Below are positions 39,015 to 46,529 of a DNA stretch of 64,000 nt, piece after piece (position 1 is the first letter of the stretch; each line of letters starts with the position of its first letter). The position numbers were made by a program, and so were the translations under genes. Origin of the DNA: Hydrogenimonas thermophila (GTDB lineage Bacteria > Campylobacterota > Campylobacteria > Campylobacterales > Hydrogenimonadaceae); the NCBI RefSeq assembly GCF_900115615.1, contig NZ_FOXB01000003.1:1-64000 (forward strand). Direction: 5' to 3'. The notes under the pieces were generated by a model. It saw nothing but the letters and a program-made list of their open reading frames with translations. It was not told the origin of the DNA and made no database searches.

Positions 39015-39530
39015 TTGCTTGATACCTTAGACAAAAAGATAAACAGCACCAAAGACGGAGCATATAAACCACTCAAAGAGCTTTTAAAATGGATAGATAA
39101 CGCTAATGTAGGGTACATAATGCAAGATGAAAAAACGGGTAAAATCTTTTATCCAGTAATTGCAGATATGCTTTATTTTGAGCTTAAAACTATTGCATAC
39201 ATCAAAGAGCCATTTATAGAGGCTTTATGGAGTAGATATTATGAGATTTTAAACAGTGAAAAATCTAAAGAGATATTTAATCGATTAGATGAAACAGATA
39301 AAAGAGCGGTTATCTATTTAGTTAACTGTAAAACCATAGGAAAACAAAGGCATTATTTAGCCTCTTTATTTAGTAGGGAATTGAAGATTGAATACAAGCA
39401 TATTAAAAAGCTAATAGAACATCTATTTTATCCAGTTCCTAAAAATGCAAAATTACCAAATGAACCAATGAAAGAACCACCAGAGCCAATAATTAATCCT
39501 CTTAGATACTCTTTTAAAATAGCCTCTTAA
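39015..39530 (+). CDS. Uncharacterised helical protein (element cargo)
   Basis: The frame is open from 38919 to 39530 but has no ATG or GTG before the first internal Met. TTG 39015, preceded by AAGG, is the best candidate start and gives 171 residues; an ATT/ATA start further upstream cannot be excluded. The protein is mostly helical and Lys/Glu-rich, with KIFYPVIADMLYFELKTIAYIKEPFIEALW and a Pro-rich end (NAKLPNEPMKEPPEPI). There is no recognisable domain. Close spacing with the preceding acidic gene suggests a two-gene cargo unit. Confidence 0.5.
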   Translation: MLDTLDKKINSTKDGAYKPLKELLKWIDNANVGYIMQDEKTGKIFYPVIADMLYFELKTIAYIKEPFIEALWSRYYEILNSEKSKEIFNRLDETDKRAVIYLVNCKTIGKQRHYLASLFSRELKIEYKHIKKLIEHLFYPVPKNAKLPNEPMKEPPEPIINPLRYSFKIAS

Positions 39531-39559
39531 CTCTATAAAATCTTAAAAATAACCTCATC

Positions 39560-39581
39560 AAATCCCTACTTTATGGGATTT
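39560..39581 (+). terminator. Hairpin before the alpA-primase operon
   Basis: AAATCCC (39560-39566) and GGGATTT (39575-39581) form a seven-base stem with an eight-base loop, followed by TATC. It is placed right after the cargo gene and could end its transcript; the T-tract is short. Confidence 0.4.
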
Positions 39582-39677
39582 TATCACCGTTCGGAAACTT
39601 TTACTTTTATTTCCGTACCCAGAGACCCCTAAACATTCCATAATTTCACCAAACAAACACAAAACGGAGGTGAGATT

Positions 39678-39917
39678 ATGGAAACCACAGCAAAGTTAAT
39701 CTATGAAGATTTAAGAAGCCGTTACAACAGAGCGGTTATAGGTAAAAAAGATTTAGCTAAAGAATTAGGCGTATCTCTTTCTACTATCGATAACTACATT
39801 CACAGAGGTTTTGGAATCCCACCATATAAAAAGCTAGGTACAGCACATAATGCGAGAGTGGTATTTAATCTTGTAGATGTAGCAAACTTTTTAGCACAGA
39901 CTATCAAGACAGCATAA
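39678..39917 (+). CDS. AlpA-like helix-turn-helix regulator / excisionase
   Basis: The 79-residue protein has a MerR/AlpA-type winged helix: VIGKKDLAKELGVSLSTIDNYIHRGFGIPPYKKLG..., then a basic strand and VDVANFLAQ. AlpA proteins regulate integrase or act as recombination directionality factors in prophages and satellites. ACGGAGGTGAG eight bases before the ATG is an almost ideal ribosome binding site. It is the first gene of a set with primase and helicase. A directionality-factor role is inferred from size, fold and element context. Confidence 0.72.
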   Translation: METTAKLIYEDLRSRYNRAVIGKKDLAKELGVSLSTIDNYIHRGFGIPPYKKLGTAHNARVVFNLVDVANFLAQTIKTA

Positions 39918-39926
39918 GGTAGCTTA

Positions 39927-40967
39927 ATGCAGGACATCAAAGAGCTAAAAGCTTACCTTGATAAACAGGTAGTACGGGATATTTTAGAATCATTAGGCTA
40001 TGAGTTTAACCGTGTAGGACAATTCAGGCTAAGAGATGAACGCACCCCGTCAGCCAGTATCAGGCGTGATGGACTTATCAAAGATTTTGGCAGTGATTGG
40101 AGCGGTGATATTTTTGCATTACTCCAGGAGTATCACTCTATGACATTTAAAGAAGCGGTTAATTATGTAGCTAACTATTTAGGTTTATCAAGTGTAGATG
40201 TTGAGGTTAAAAAAGCCCCCAGATTTACCCCTAAACCAAAGGAAGAGCCAAAGCCAAAGTATGACATTACCAAGATGTATGAACGCCTTAAAAGCCAAAA
40301 AGAGAGTTTAGGAGTAAAGATTTTGGATCAATTCTATAATGACTTAATTCCGAAGTCAATATTAGCCGAGACAGAACACACCAGTTTAAAAAAGATGATC
40401 GGCTATGACAAACGCAACGAAAGCTTTACCATCTCTTTACTTAAAGGTGATGAGGTTAAAGCGGTAACTATCCAAAGAACCAAAGACGGTACTAAATGGA
40501 AGACATACGGCAAAAAGTCCTATATCCCTTACAGGGTAACTCTAAAGCCTTATGTTTTTGTAGTTTTTGGAATGAAAGAGATACTAATAATGGAGAGTTG
40601 GAAAGAGCCTTATATCGGCTTTCAAAGTGATTCAGTGGCTAAAGGAATAGCAAACAGCCCACAGGGAGCAGAAATTAAAGAAGCGGTAGCAGATAGAACG
40701 CTCATATTGTTACTTGATAATGATACATCCTGCTTTGAAACTATAGAGCCGATAAGTGCATATTTTAGCAATAGTGCAGTAATAGTGATCGACTTTCAAA
40801 AACTACTCTTTGATCAAGAGTTACCAAAGGGTTATGACTTTTACGATTTTGTAATGTGGTGCGAGAGCCTAAAGGTAGCCGAGTTAATGCTGAATGATTT
40901 TATAACGGGCTACCCTTTTTATGATGTTAGTGCAGATGTAATACCAGTTTTAGCGGAGGTAGCATAA
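39927..40967 (+). CDS. Primase-like protein with cysteine-less CHC2-type and degenerate TOPRIM domains
   Basis: The 346-residue protein resembles phage and plasmid primases. The N-terminal 90 residues have the shape of a DnaG CHC2 domain (QFRLRDERTPSASIRRDGLIKDFGS, then GDIFALLQEYHSMTFKEAVNYVANYLGL), but the zinc-binding cysteines are absent. A Pro/Lys linker follows. The TOPRIM-like half shows ILIMESWKEPYIGFQ (Glu) and TLILLLDNDTS (Asp-x-Asp type). It should prime or assist DNA synthesis of the element together with the RepA-like helicase whose start overlaps its stop (ATGA). Confidence 0.72.
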   Translation: MQDIKELKAYLDKQVVRDILESLGYEFNRVGQFRLRDERTPSASIRRDGLIKDFGSDWSGDIFALLQEYHSMTFKEAVNYVANYLGLSSVDVEVKKAPRFTPKPKEEPKPKYDITKMYERLKSQKESLGVKILDQFYNDLIPKSILAETEHTSLKKMIGYDKRNESFTISLLKGDEVKAVTIQRTKDGTKWKTYGKKSYIPYRVTLKPYVFVVFGMKEILIMESWKEPYIGFQSDSVAKGIANSPQGAEIKEAVADRTLILLLDNDTSCFETIEPISAYFSNSAVIVIDFQKLLFDQELPKGYDFYDFVMWCESLKVAELMLNDFITGYPFYDVSADVIPVLAEVA

Positions 40968-42190
40968 TGAGCGACCTTATAGAGAAAGCCATAAATACAA
41001 GGCTAAACCAAAGCCAAAACACAGATAAACCAATTAATGCAATTGTACCACAAAAAGAGACACAGCCAAAGCCATTTTTACAGCCATTTACGGCATTGAT
41101 AAAAGACTATCAACCCCCTAAATGGTTAGTAAAAGGAATCATACCAAATCAAGGACTTATAGAGTTTTTTGGGGCGAGTGGAAGCTTTAAAAGTTTTATT
41201 GTGCTTGATATTGGATACTGCATATCAACGGGCATAAGTTGGCACGGACACGAAGTAAAACAGGGTAATGTGGTTTATTTTGCAGGGGAAGGACATCACG
41301 GGCTTATATCACGGGTAAATGCACTCCAAAGACATTATGGAAAACCTCCAGATGGTTTTTATAGATCAGAAAAACCTATAAATTTGAGTGATGAAAAAGA
41401 GTTGCAAGAAATTAGCGAGTACTTAAAGCAAATAGGAAATATTCAGCTTGTAATCATTGATACACTGCATAGAAATAGCGGGGAGTCAGACGAAGACAGT
41501 GCAAAAGATTTTGCAAAGGTACTAAAGAATATTGATAAATATTTAGCACCTTATGCAAAGGTAATAATGTGGGTACACCATACAGGACACGGTACAAAAG
41601 AGAGAAGCAGGGGAACATCTGCACGTTACGCCTCATTGGACGCTTGTTACCTCATCAAAAGAGATGATGACAGCAATATTATAGAGATGAAGTGTACCAA
41701 GATGAAAGACGCTGAAGAGCCAAAGCCTATGATGTTTGAGATGGAATCTATAGAGACTGAACTAATCAACCCAGATACAAACGAGCAGATCAGATCATTA
41801 GTACCAGTCAAAACAGATAAAACAGGAAGCACCACCAAGGATAAGCCACTTACAAAGCGTCAAAAAGATGTTTTATCAGCTTTGAGACTTGCAATCAAAA
41901 ACGATGGGCGGGAACTACCAGCCGAGATAAAAGAGCGTGAGGGTTTTATAGAGGGTAGAGGTGTTAAGTTGGAGCAGTGGAGAGATGAAGCCTATAAAGT
42001 GATAGATGTTGATTCAGATGATGAAAAATCAAAAATGGAAGCTAAGAAAAAAGCATTTCAAAGAGTACGAAAAGAGTTAAAAGAGCGGGACAAAGTGGTT
42101 ATTTATGATGAGTGGTGTTATGTTCCGTCAGACTGTAAGCGTAAATATCAAAGGGACAAGCAAGGACAAAAACCTATAAAAGGCGAGTAA
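40967..42190 (+). CDS. RepA-like hexameric helicase (AAA_25 family)
   Basis: The 407-residue protein carries a RecA-fold ATPase: Walker A FFGASGSFKSFI (about 65-76), NVVYFAGEGHHGLISRVNAL, Walker B LVIIDTLHRNSG, and KVIMWVHHTGHGTKERSRGTSA as motif 3/4. This is the pattern of RSF1010 RepA-like replicative helicases of plasmids and phages. The N-terminal 50 and the C-terminal 130 residues are charged and probably flexible or bind partners. The gene overlaps the primase-like gene by one codon and is followed by the GGGAC repeat cluster, consistent with a replication unit. Confidence 0.85.
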   Translation: MSDLIEKAINTRLNQSQNTDKPINAIVPQKETQPKPFLQPFTALIKDYQPPKWLVKGIIPNQGLIEFFGASGSFKSFIVLDIGYCISTGISWHGHEVKQGNVVYFAGEGHHGLISRVNALQRHYGKPPDGFYRSEKPINLSDEKELQEISEYLKQIGNIQLVIIDTLHRNSGESDEDSAKDFAKVLKNIDKYLAPYAKVIMWVHHTGHGTKERSRGTSARYASLDACYLIKRDDDSNIIEMKCTKMKDAEEPKPMMFEMESIETELINPDTNEQIRSLVPVKTDKTGSTTKDKPLTKRQKDVLSALRLAIKNDGRELPAEIKEREGFIEGRGVKLEQWRDEAYKVIDVDSDDEKSKMEAKKKAFQRVRKELKERDKVVIYDEWCYVPSDCKRKYQRDKQGQKPIKGE

Positions 42191-42211
42191 GTCCACAATT
42201 TAGGGATTTAA

Positions 42212-42330
42212 AAGCATACGGGACATACGGGACAAAGCGGGACATTTAGAAATTTTGTCCCGCTGAACAAAACACATCAAGCGGGACGGGACGGGACACA
42301 CCCCTATAAGGGGTGTCCCCGTGTCCCGTT
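42212..42330. repeat. GGGAC repeat cluster, candidate replication origin of the element
   Basis: Within 119 bases there are nine GGGAC or GTCCC copies: plus at 42220, 42229, 42239, 42283, 42288 and 42293; minus at 42257, 42315 and 42323. Three at 42220-42243 are spaced nine to ten bases apart and three more are tandem with a five-base period. Two dyads lie inside: AGCGGGACA/TGTCCCGCT (42236-42264) and ACACCCCT/AGGGGTGT (42298-42316). The position directly after the helicase gene is typical of iteron origins. A strong RNA hairpin ending the transcript is the alternative. Confidence 0.6.
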
Positions 42331-42378
42331 GGTGATGTTGGCAATTTAAAGACTATCTTTTTAAAGGGGAAAAATACA

Positions 42379-43605
42379 ATGCAACTTATGCAACATCAAC
42401 AGCGTGGAAGCAAAGAGATCCAACACCTCATCAAAGATAAGATGATGGCAATCGTACAAGCTCCAGAGAGAAGCGGTAAAACTCTTATGACTATAGACGC
42501 TATAGCAAACCTACCTTTTAGCAGGGTATTAGTCATCACTAAGAAAAAAGCGATTGATGGTTGGAAAGATGATCTTAAACTCTATAACGATAACTTTCAA
42601 TCTATTAAACGAATTGAAATAGAAGTTATCAATTACGAAAGTTTGCATAAAGTAGCTATCAAGCCAGAGTTAATCATTATCGATGAATTTCACTACTCTA
42701 TATCTTCATTTCCAAAAACGCCCGCTAAAGCAAAGCTAATAAGAGATAATTGGTTAGACGTGCCAAAGATTTACATATCAGCCACACCAGCACCAGAGAG
42801 TGCTAGTCAATGGTTCCATCCTATGTGGCTAAGTAGTCATCATCCATTTAGCCAGTTTAAAAACTTCTATGAGTGGGCTAATAAGTTTGTAAATATCGAG
42901 TTAAAGAGTTACGGACACGGTACAGTCAAAGATTATAGCAATGCTAAAACAGATCAGATCATGCAGTACATCAGACCCCACCTCATCCAAATAAAAAGAG
43001 AAGAGACGGGCATTAAATTTCAGCCATCCATAGTACCCGTATATATAGACTTAGACCCCCGCACAATAGCACTAATTGAGAAGCTGAAAAGAGATCGAGT
43101 ATTAGGGCGTACATTCATAGCAGATACGCCCGTAAAGTTGATAAATGGAATGTACCAGTTAGAATGCGGGGCTTTACTTGTAGATGGCATTTATCACGAT
43201 ATGGGAAACCGTGAGCATATCAACTTTATTAAGTCTAATTTTGGAGATACTAAAGATGTAGCGATTATGACCCGTTGGGTTGGAGAGCGTCAGATAATGG
43301 AGAGAGAATTTAAAAACGCATTGATTCTAAGCAGTCATAGCCACGCAGAGGGGGTAGAATTAAGCCACGTTGAACATCTCATAATATCAAGCCTTGATTA
43401 CTCAACAGCACGATACCAGCAACGCAATGCACGTCAAGCCAGTGTCAAGCGAAAGACCCCTATTAAAGTACACGTTTTAATGAGTAAGGACCAGGTAAGC
43501 GAAGCAGTTTATAAAATCGTAGCACTTAAACACCAGGACTTTAAAGCCAGAATGTTTATGTCAAAAGTGAACACACCTTATAAACCGTTCACTTATGCAA
43601 GATAA
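42379..43605 (+). CDS. Phage-type SF2 (SNF2-like) helicase
   Basis: I choose ATG 42379 (AAAGGGGA upstream); the frame opens earlier but would run through the repeat cluster. The 408-residue protein has Walker A APERSGKTLMTI (about 28-40), motif Ia VLVITKKKAIDGW, the DEAH-like box LIIIDEFHY and motif III YISATPAP. A C-terminal helicase half has motif V-like LSSHSHAEGVELSHVEHLI and motif VI YSTARYQQRNARQ. It resembles SNF2-like helicases of phage replication modules and directly precedes a VRR-NUC nuclease gene, a familiar phage pairing. Confidence 0.82.
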   Translation: MQLMQHQQRGSKEIQHLIKDKMMAIVQAPERSGKTLMTIDAIANLPFSRVLVITKKKAIDGWKDDLKLYNDNFQSIKRIEIEVINYESLHKVAIKPELIIIDEFHYSISSFPKTPAKAKLIRDNWLDVPKIYISATPAPESASQWFHPMWLSSHHPFSQFKNFYEWANKFVNIELKSYGHGTVKDYSNAKTDQIMQYIRPHLIQIKREETGIKFQPSIVPVYIDLDPRTIALIEKLKRDRVLGRTFIADTPVKLINGMYQLECGALLVDGIYHDMGNREHINFIKSNFGDTKDVAIMTRWVGERQIMEREFKNALILSSHSHAEGVELSHVEHLIISSLDYSTARYQQRNARQASVKRKTPIKVHVLMSKDQVSEAVYKIVALKHQDFKARMFMSKVNTPYKPFTYAR

Positions 43606-43651
43606 AGCCCTAATTATCGTTATTTTAGCGTTCACTTACAAAGGTTAAACA

Positions 43652-43924
43652 ATGACAGAACAGCAGATACAAAAAGAGATCATCAAATATCTTGAATCTA
43701 TAGGAGCGTATACCATCAAGACCATTAGGACCAACAGAGCAGGAACGCCCGATATAATTGCTTGTTTAGATGGTAAATTTATCGCTATTGAAGTTAAACG
43801 CAAGGGTAACAAGCCCACGCCCCTACAATTAGCCAAAATAGAGCAGATAAGAGCGTCAGGCGGTATAGCATTTATAGCGTATAGTAAGGATGATGTAGTT
43901 AAGTGTTTAAGCGGGTCCTTCTAA
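43652..43924 (+). CDS. VRR-NUC domain nuclease
   Basis: The 90-residue protein is a stand-alone VRR-NUC domain of the PD-(D/E)xK superfamily. It has the N-terminal helix EQQIQKEIIKYLESIGAY, catalytic Asp in NRAGTPDIIA, the Glu-x-Lys pair in FIAIEVKRKGNKPTPLQ, and QLAKIEQIRASGGIAFIAYS after it. Such nucleases cleave flaps or Holliday junctions and are common in phages beside helicases. It follows the SF2 helicase by 46 bases. Confidence 0.88.
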   Translation: MTEQQIQKEIIKYLESIGAYTIKTIRTNRAGTPDIIACLDGKFIAIEVKRKGNKPTPLQLAKIEQIRASGGIAFIAYSKDDVVKCLSGSF

Positions 43925-44330
43925 GGCTAAAAGCTTATGCGGGTGCTCGTGACCGCAGAAAACGTACACAAAAACATTTTTTTTCTTTGTCTCATATTCT
44001 CAAAATAATGAAGACACCTTTAATGTTTGTTGATTTTGGGACAAAAGGGTAAATTATAAAAGGTGGAGATTGCAGTGATAGTTGAAAGTTGACCAAAATT
44101 AACCAGTTAGTCAACTCTTGGTTAATCTCTTTTAAGTACCATAAAATCGGTATTTACTCAAAACTTAAGTTATAAAGTTGACTAAGTTGACCAACCTTTT
44201 AAACCTTGTAGCTAAAAAGATATTGGGTATCCCACTACCCCCAAAACCGAACCTTTTACAAGGACCCAGATTTTTAAAGCTTTGATAATTATGCACTCTA
44301 TCATTAGCTATCTCTTTTTAAAGGGTAGCT
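43925..44330. other. Gene-free stretch with four GTTGAC(C/T)AA repeats
   Basis: No coding frame of note is present. The nine-base motif GTTGACCAA/GTTGACTAA occurs at 44088-44096 (plus), 44107-44115 (minus) and as a tandem pair at 44177-44185 and 44186-44194 (plus). The cluster is upstream of the Mor-like gene, so it may be a regulator binding array or secondary iterons. The rest of the interval is A/T-rich with a run of eight T near 43978. Confidence 0.5.
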
Positions 44331-44600
44331 ATGACACTACTAACCCCCGAACATTTACTTACTATCCTACCACCCGAAACAGTAAAGCAGATATGGGAGT
44401 TTTGCAATGGTAATTTAGTCTATTTTCCATCAAAGCCTTTAGAGTATAAAGAGATTAAAGACCAGTACAAAGAGTTGATGGAAGCTAAGATAATGAAGCA
44501 TAGTGAAGCAGTGAAGATACTATCAAAGAGATTCAATAAAAGCTATAAAACCATTGATAAAATTGTAAAGAGTAGAAAGAAAGATAAAATCTTAGATTAG
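44331..44600 (+). CDS. Mor-like transcription activator
   Basis: The 89-residue protein fits the Mor/C family of phage middle/late activators. A short dimerisation helix (LLTILPPETVKQIWEFCNG) is followed by the beta-strand signature NLVYFPSKP, then a helix-turn-helix (HSEAVKILSKRFNKSYKTIDKIVKSRKK). A family member would bind the target promoter as a dimer. AAAGGG and an ATG eight bases on support the start. It may activate a host, helper phage or element promoter. Confidence 0.6.
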   Translation: MTLLTPEHLLTILPPETVKQIWEFCNGNLVYFPSKPLEYKEIKDQYKELMEAKIMKHSEAVKILSKRFNKSYKTIDKIVKSRKKDKILD

Positions 44601-44930
44601 TTTATTAATTTAAGTTTAGATACCACAATAGACGATTAAACACCAAACCTTAAATAAAATCAGCATATATCTAAGATAGAGTTAAGATAATCACTCATTT
44701 AAGGTTACTATTCCTTAAAGTCGTATCAAGTGGTATAAAGTGATATAAAATAGTAGTAAAAAAGTATTGAAAATCAGGATTTTCAAATAGTTAAATTTTT
44801 CATAAGATTTTAATTCTTAAATGGATTTGCTTTTTAAGACAGCGTAACCAAAAGAATGATGAGGTTACGCAGTGGAGAGCTTAGAACTTATCAGCCAATT
44901 TATCAAAGATCAATTCATTCATTTTCAACC
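44601..44930. other. Gene-free stretch with one hairpin
   Basis: Apart from A/T-rich DNA the only structures are GCGTAACC (44842-44849) pairing with GGTTACGC (44863-44870), and GAAAATC/GATTTTC near 44770. The first could end the convergent transcripts of the Mor-like and repressor genes, although neither side has a T-run. No promoter-like box is convincing. Confidence 0.4.
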
Positions 44931-45149
44931 CTACTCATCACCCGCCTTTTTATCGGTACAGATAACATCTTTAACACTATCAAGCGTTTTAGCTTTGATG
45001 TAGTTGTTAAGCCAAGATTCGAGCCAGTAAGGATACCCTCTTGCAGTCCAATTATTAACCGTTTGATGATGAGTTCCAAGCAGTTCAGCCAATTTTTTAT
45101 TGGTAAGATTAGCTTTTTTAAGTAGTGCTTTATAAGTCTCTTTATCCAT
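44931..45149 (-). CDS. Cro/CI-like helix-turn-helix repressor of the element
   Basis: I start at ATG 45149 (AAAGG upstream), giving 72 residues: MDKETYKALLKKANLTNKKLAELLGTHHQTVNNWTARGYP and on. The helix-turn-helix is LTNKKLAELLGTHHQTVNNW. The upstream in-frame ATG at 45203 lies in the operator region and is unlikely. It is the only element gene on the minus strand and diverges from the small early operon across a promoter overlaid by palindromes, the plan of a lysogeny switch. Confidence 0.75.
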   Translation of the reverse strand: MDKETYKALLKKANLTNKKLAELLGTHHQTVNNWTARGYPYWLESWLNNYIKAKTLDSVKDVICTDKKAGDE

Positions 45150-45194
45150 AGACAAACCTTTACTTACTATTTTATCAATAAAATTGTAGCATTT

Positions 45195-45280
45195 TTTATA
45201 CATATGAGTAATTTTTTTATTGACATTAAATTACAAATATGATTATAATAATAGCCAATTTATTACACATATGAGTAATA
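45195..45280 (+). promoter_or_regulatory. Switch region: rightward promoter and three operator palindromes
   Basis: A near-perfect sigma-70 promoter has TTGACA at 45220-45225 and TATAAT at 45244-45249 (spacing 18). Three related 20-base dyads lie around it: O1 45194-45213, O2 45229-45248 and O3 45261-45280. O3 is nearly a perfect palindrome, TATTACACATATGAGTAATA. Their centres are about 35 and 32 bases apart, close to three helical turns. O2 sits over the spacer and -10, so binding would block RNA polymerase. The likely ligand is the adjacent repressor. Confidence 0.72.
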
Positions 45281-45308
45281 AGCAAAAACCATTCCAAAGG
45301 GGCAGAAG

Positions 45309-45524
45309 ATGAAAACTAACCCAGTAAAAGAGATCCGTTTAACTGATTTTGAAAATGACATTAACCGTATCAAGGGAGTGGCAAACACTCTTTACTTTTT
45401 ATCACTGGATGTAGAGGAGATGTTAGAGGACTCTTTAATACTCTTACATCAAGACCTACTAAAGATAGTTGAGAATGCTGAAAAGGTACATGAACTTATA
45501 AAACAGACTATAAAGGCTAACTAA
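45309..45524 (+). CDS. Small helical protein, element early operon
   Basis: The 71-residue acidic helical protein (IRLTDFENDINRIKGVANTLYFLSL, then EEMLEDSLILLHQDLLKIVENAEKV) shows no motif. It is the first gene of the operon controlled by the switch promoter, with AAAGGGGCAG before its ATG. Its stop overlaps the next start (TAATG). Confidence 0.65.
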   Translation: MKTNPVKEIRLTDFENDINRIKGVANTLYFLSLDVEEMLEDSLILLHQDLLKIVENAEKVHELIKQTIKAN

Positions 45525-45730
45525 TGGATGTAGCAGAGTTATTTATCACGGCAATAAGAGCCAGAGAGGAAAAGGCTAAAGAGGTGATTATCTCTATGAC
45601 TTCAGATAACTTCTTTAAATTTGCAGAGGCTATCTATGATGGGAGTTTTACGGAGTGTAATCCAATGGCATTTTTTAAAGATATCAAAGTTCAAATTCAA
45701 ATCAAAGGGGTAATAGATGAAAAAGTATGA
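45524..45730 (+). CDS. Small protein, element early operon
   Basis: The 68-residue protein MDVAELFITAIRAREEKAKEVIISMTSDNFFKFAEA... has no recognised domain. Its ATG overlaps the stop of the preceding gene and its last codons overlap the next gene by 14 bases, so the three are translationally coupled. Confidence 0.6.
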   Translation: MDVAELFITAIRAREEKAKEVIISMTSDNFFKFAEAIYDGSFTECNPMAFFKDIKVQIQIKGVIDEKV

Positions 45731-45938
45731 TCCAATAGATTATGAGTTAGCAATCCACGATCTAGCAGGTATAGCGGTATTAGTTGAGAGCGTAGGACAT
45801 AGAATCAATACAGTTGGAACAAGTCAAAGTGATGAGAACGCTTTTAGCCAGATAACAGACTTACTTCACACTAAGCAGGAAATATTCCAGGCACTCTTTG
45901 ATGAGTATCACGAATTAATGCGTGAATCAAAAAAATAA
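45717..45938 (+). CDS. Small helical protein, element early operon
   Basis: The 73-residue protein has a long amphipathic N-terminal half (YELAIHDLAGIAVLVESVGHRI) and a second helix ending EYHELMRESKK. It could be a small regulator or replication accessory. AAAGGGG about eleven bases before the ATG serves as its ribosome binding site. It is the last gene of the early operon. Confidence 0.6.
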   Translation: MKKYDPIDYELAIHDLAGIAVLVESVGHRINTVGTSQSDENAFSQITDLLHTKQEIFQALFDEYHELMRESKK

Positions 45939-46000
45939 TAGATCAATAGCGGGGCATATGTACCCGCCTACTAAGCATAATTTTCAGCCCAGTAAAAGAG

Positions 46001-46016
46001 AGCGTAATTTTACGCT
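46001..46016 (+). terminator. Hairpin after the early operon
   Basis: AGCGTAA (46001-46007) pairs with TTACGCT (46010-46016), extended by outer GAG/TTC pairs, and is followed by TTCAG. It lies about 60 bases after the last small gene; a plausible terminator with a weak T-tail. Confidence 0.45.
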
Positions 46017-46084
46017 TTCAGAGATGGTGACTTATGGTGACTTTTATATGTTTAGTTTTAAAAGTTGACATCCAATAGCTTGTA

Positions 46085-46173
46085 AACTTTTGTTAACTTT
46101 CTAAAAGTGGGAACTTTTAAGTGGTAACTTTTGGAAACTTTGCAACTTTATCTTTGAAACTTTTTGCAACTTA
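46085..46173 (+). repeat. AACTTT direct-repeat cluster near right end
   Basis: Eight AACTTT-like units stand in the same direction at 46085, 46095, 46112, 46126, 46136, 46144, 46158 and 46168 (the last AACTTA), often preceded by G-N or T-N and spaced 8-17 bases. Two further GTGACTT units lie at 46027 and 46037. The 710 bases from 45939 to 46649 contain no gene, only this cluster, two dyads and arm-type repeats. It may be iterons, a directionality-factor array or a packaging-type signal. Confidence 0.55.
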
Positions 46174-46383
46174 TACCACTCAATCGTTAAATATTGTTAG
46201 TAGAATTTAAAAGCTTAAATTTTAGCTTTTATTACTCCAGCCATACCAAACTATACCCAGACCATTTAAAACGCTTTTACAGCTAAAAGAAAGGCATTAA
46301 TACCCATAGTAGAAAGCACAATACCCTTAGTAAGTAGATAAACGACCTAAGCAAAACTTAGAGCGTCCACTAAAAGCAGATAG

Positions 46384-46411
46384 AACGTGAGCATAAAATT
46401 ATGCTGACGTT
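46384..46411. other. 28-base near-perfect dyad
   Basis: AACGT-G-AGCATAA-AA-TTATGCT-G-ACGTT forms 12 paired positions broken by one G/G mismatch. The site is not next to a gene. It could bind a dimeric protein during excision. Confidence 0.5.
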
Positions 46412-46529
46412 ACCACAAAATTATGGAGAGTTAACCGGCTCAAAATTACGCCCGTTAAATGATAATGCTACATTGTAACAGTATGAGAGATACCCGCTTA
46501 ACCTCATCAGGATATTATCTATCTTTACA

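Noticed and set aside
42313-42378. Longer N-terminus for the SF2 helicase
   Set aside because: It would translate the GC-rich repeat cluster; ATG 42379 has a good ribosome binding site and the expected start.
42212-46173. CRISPR array
   Set aside because: The repeat families are short (5-21 bases), lack unique spacers of constant length and have no cas genes nearby.
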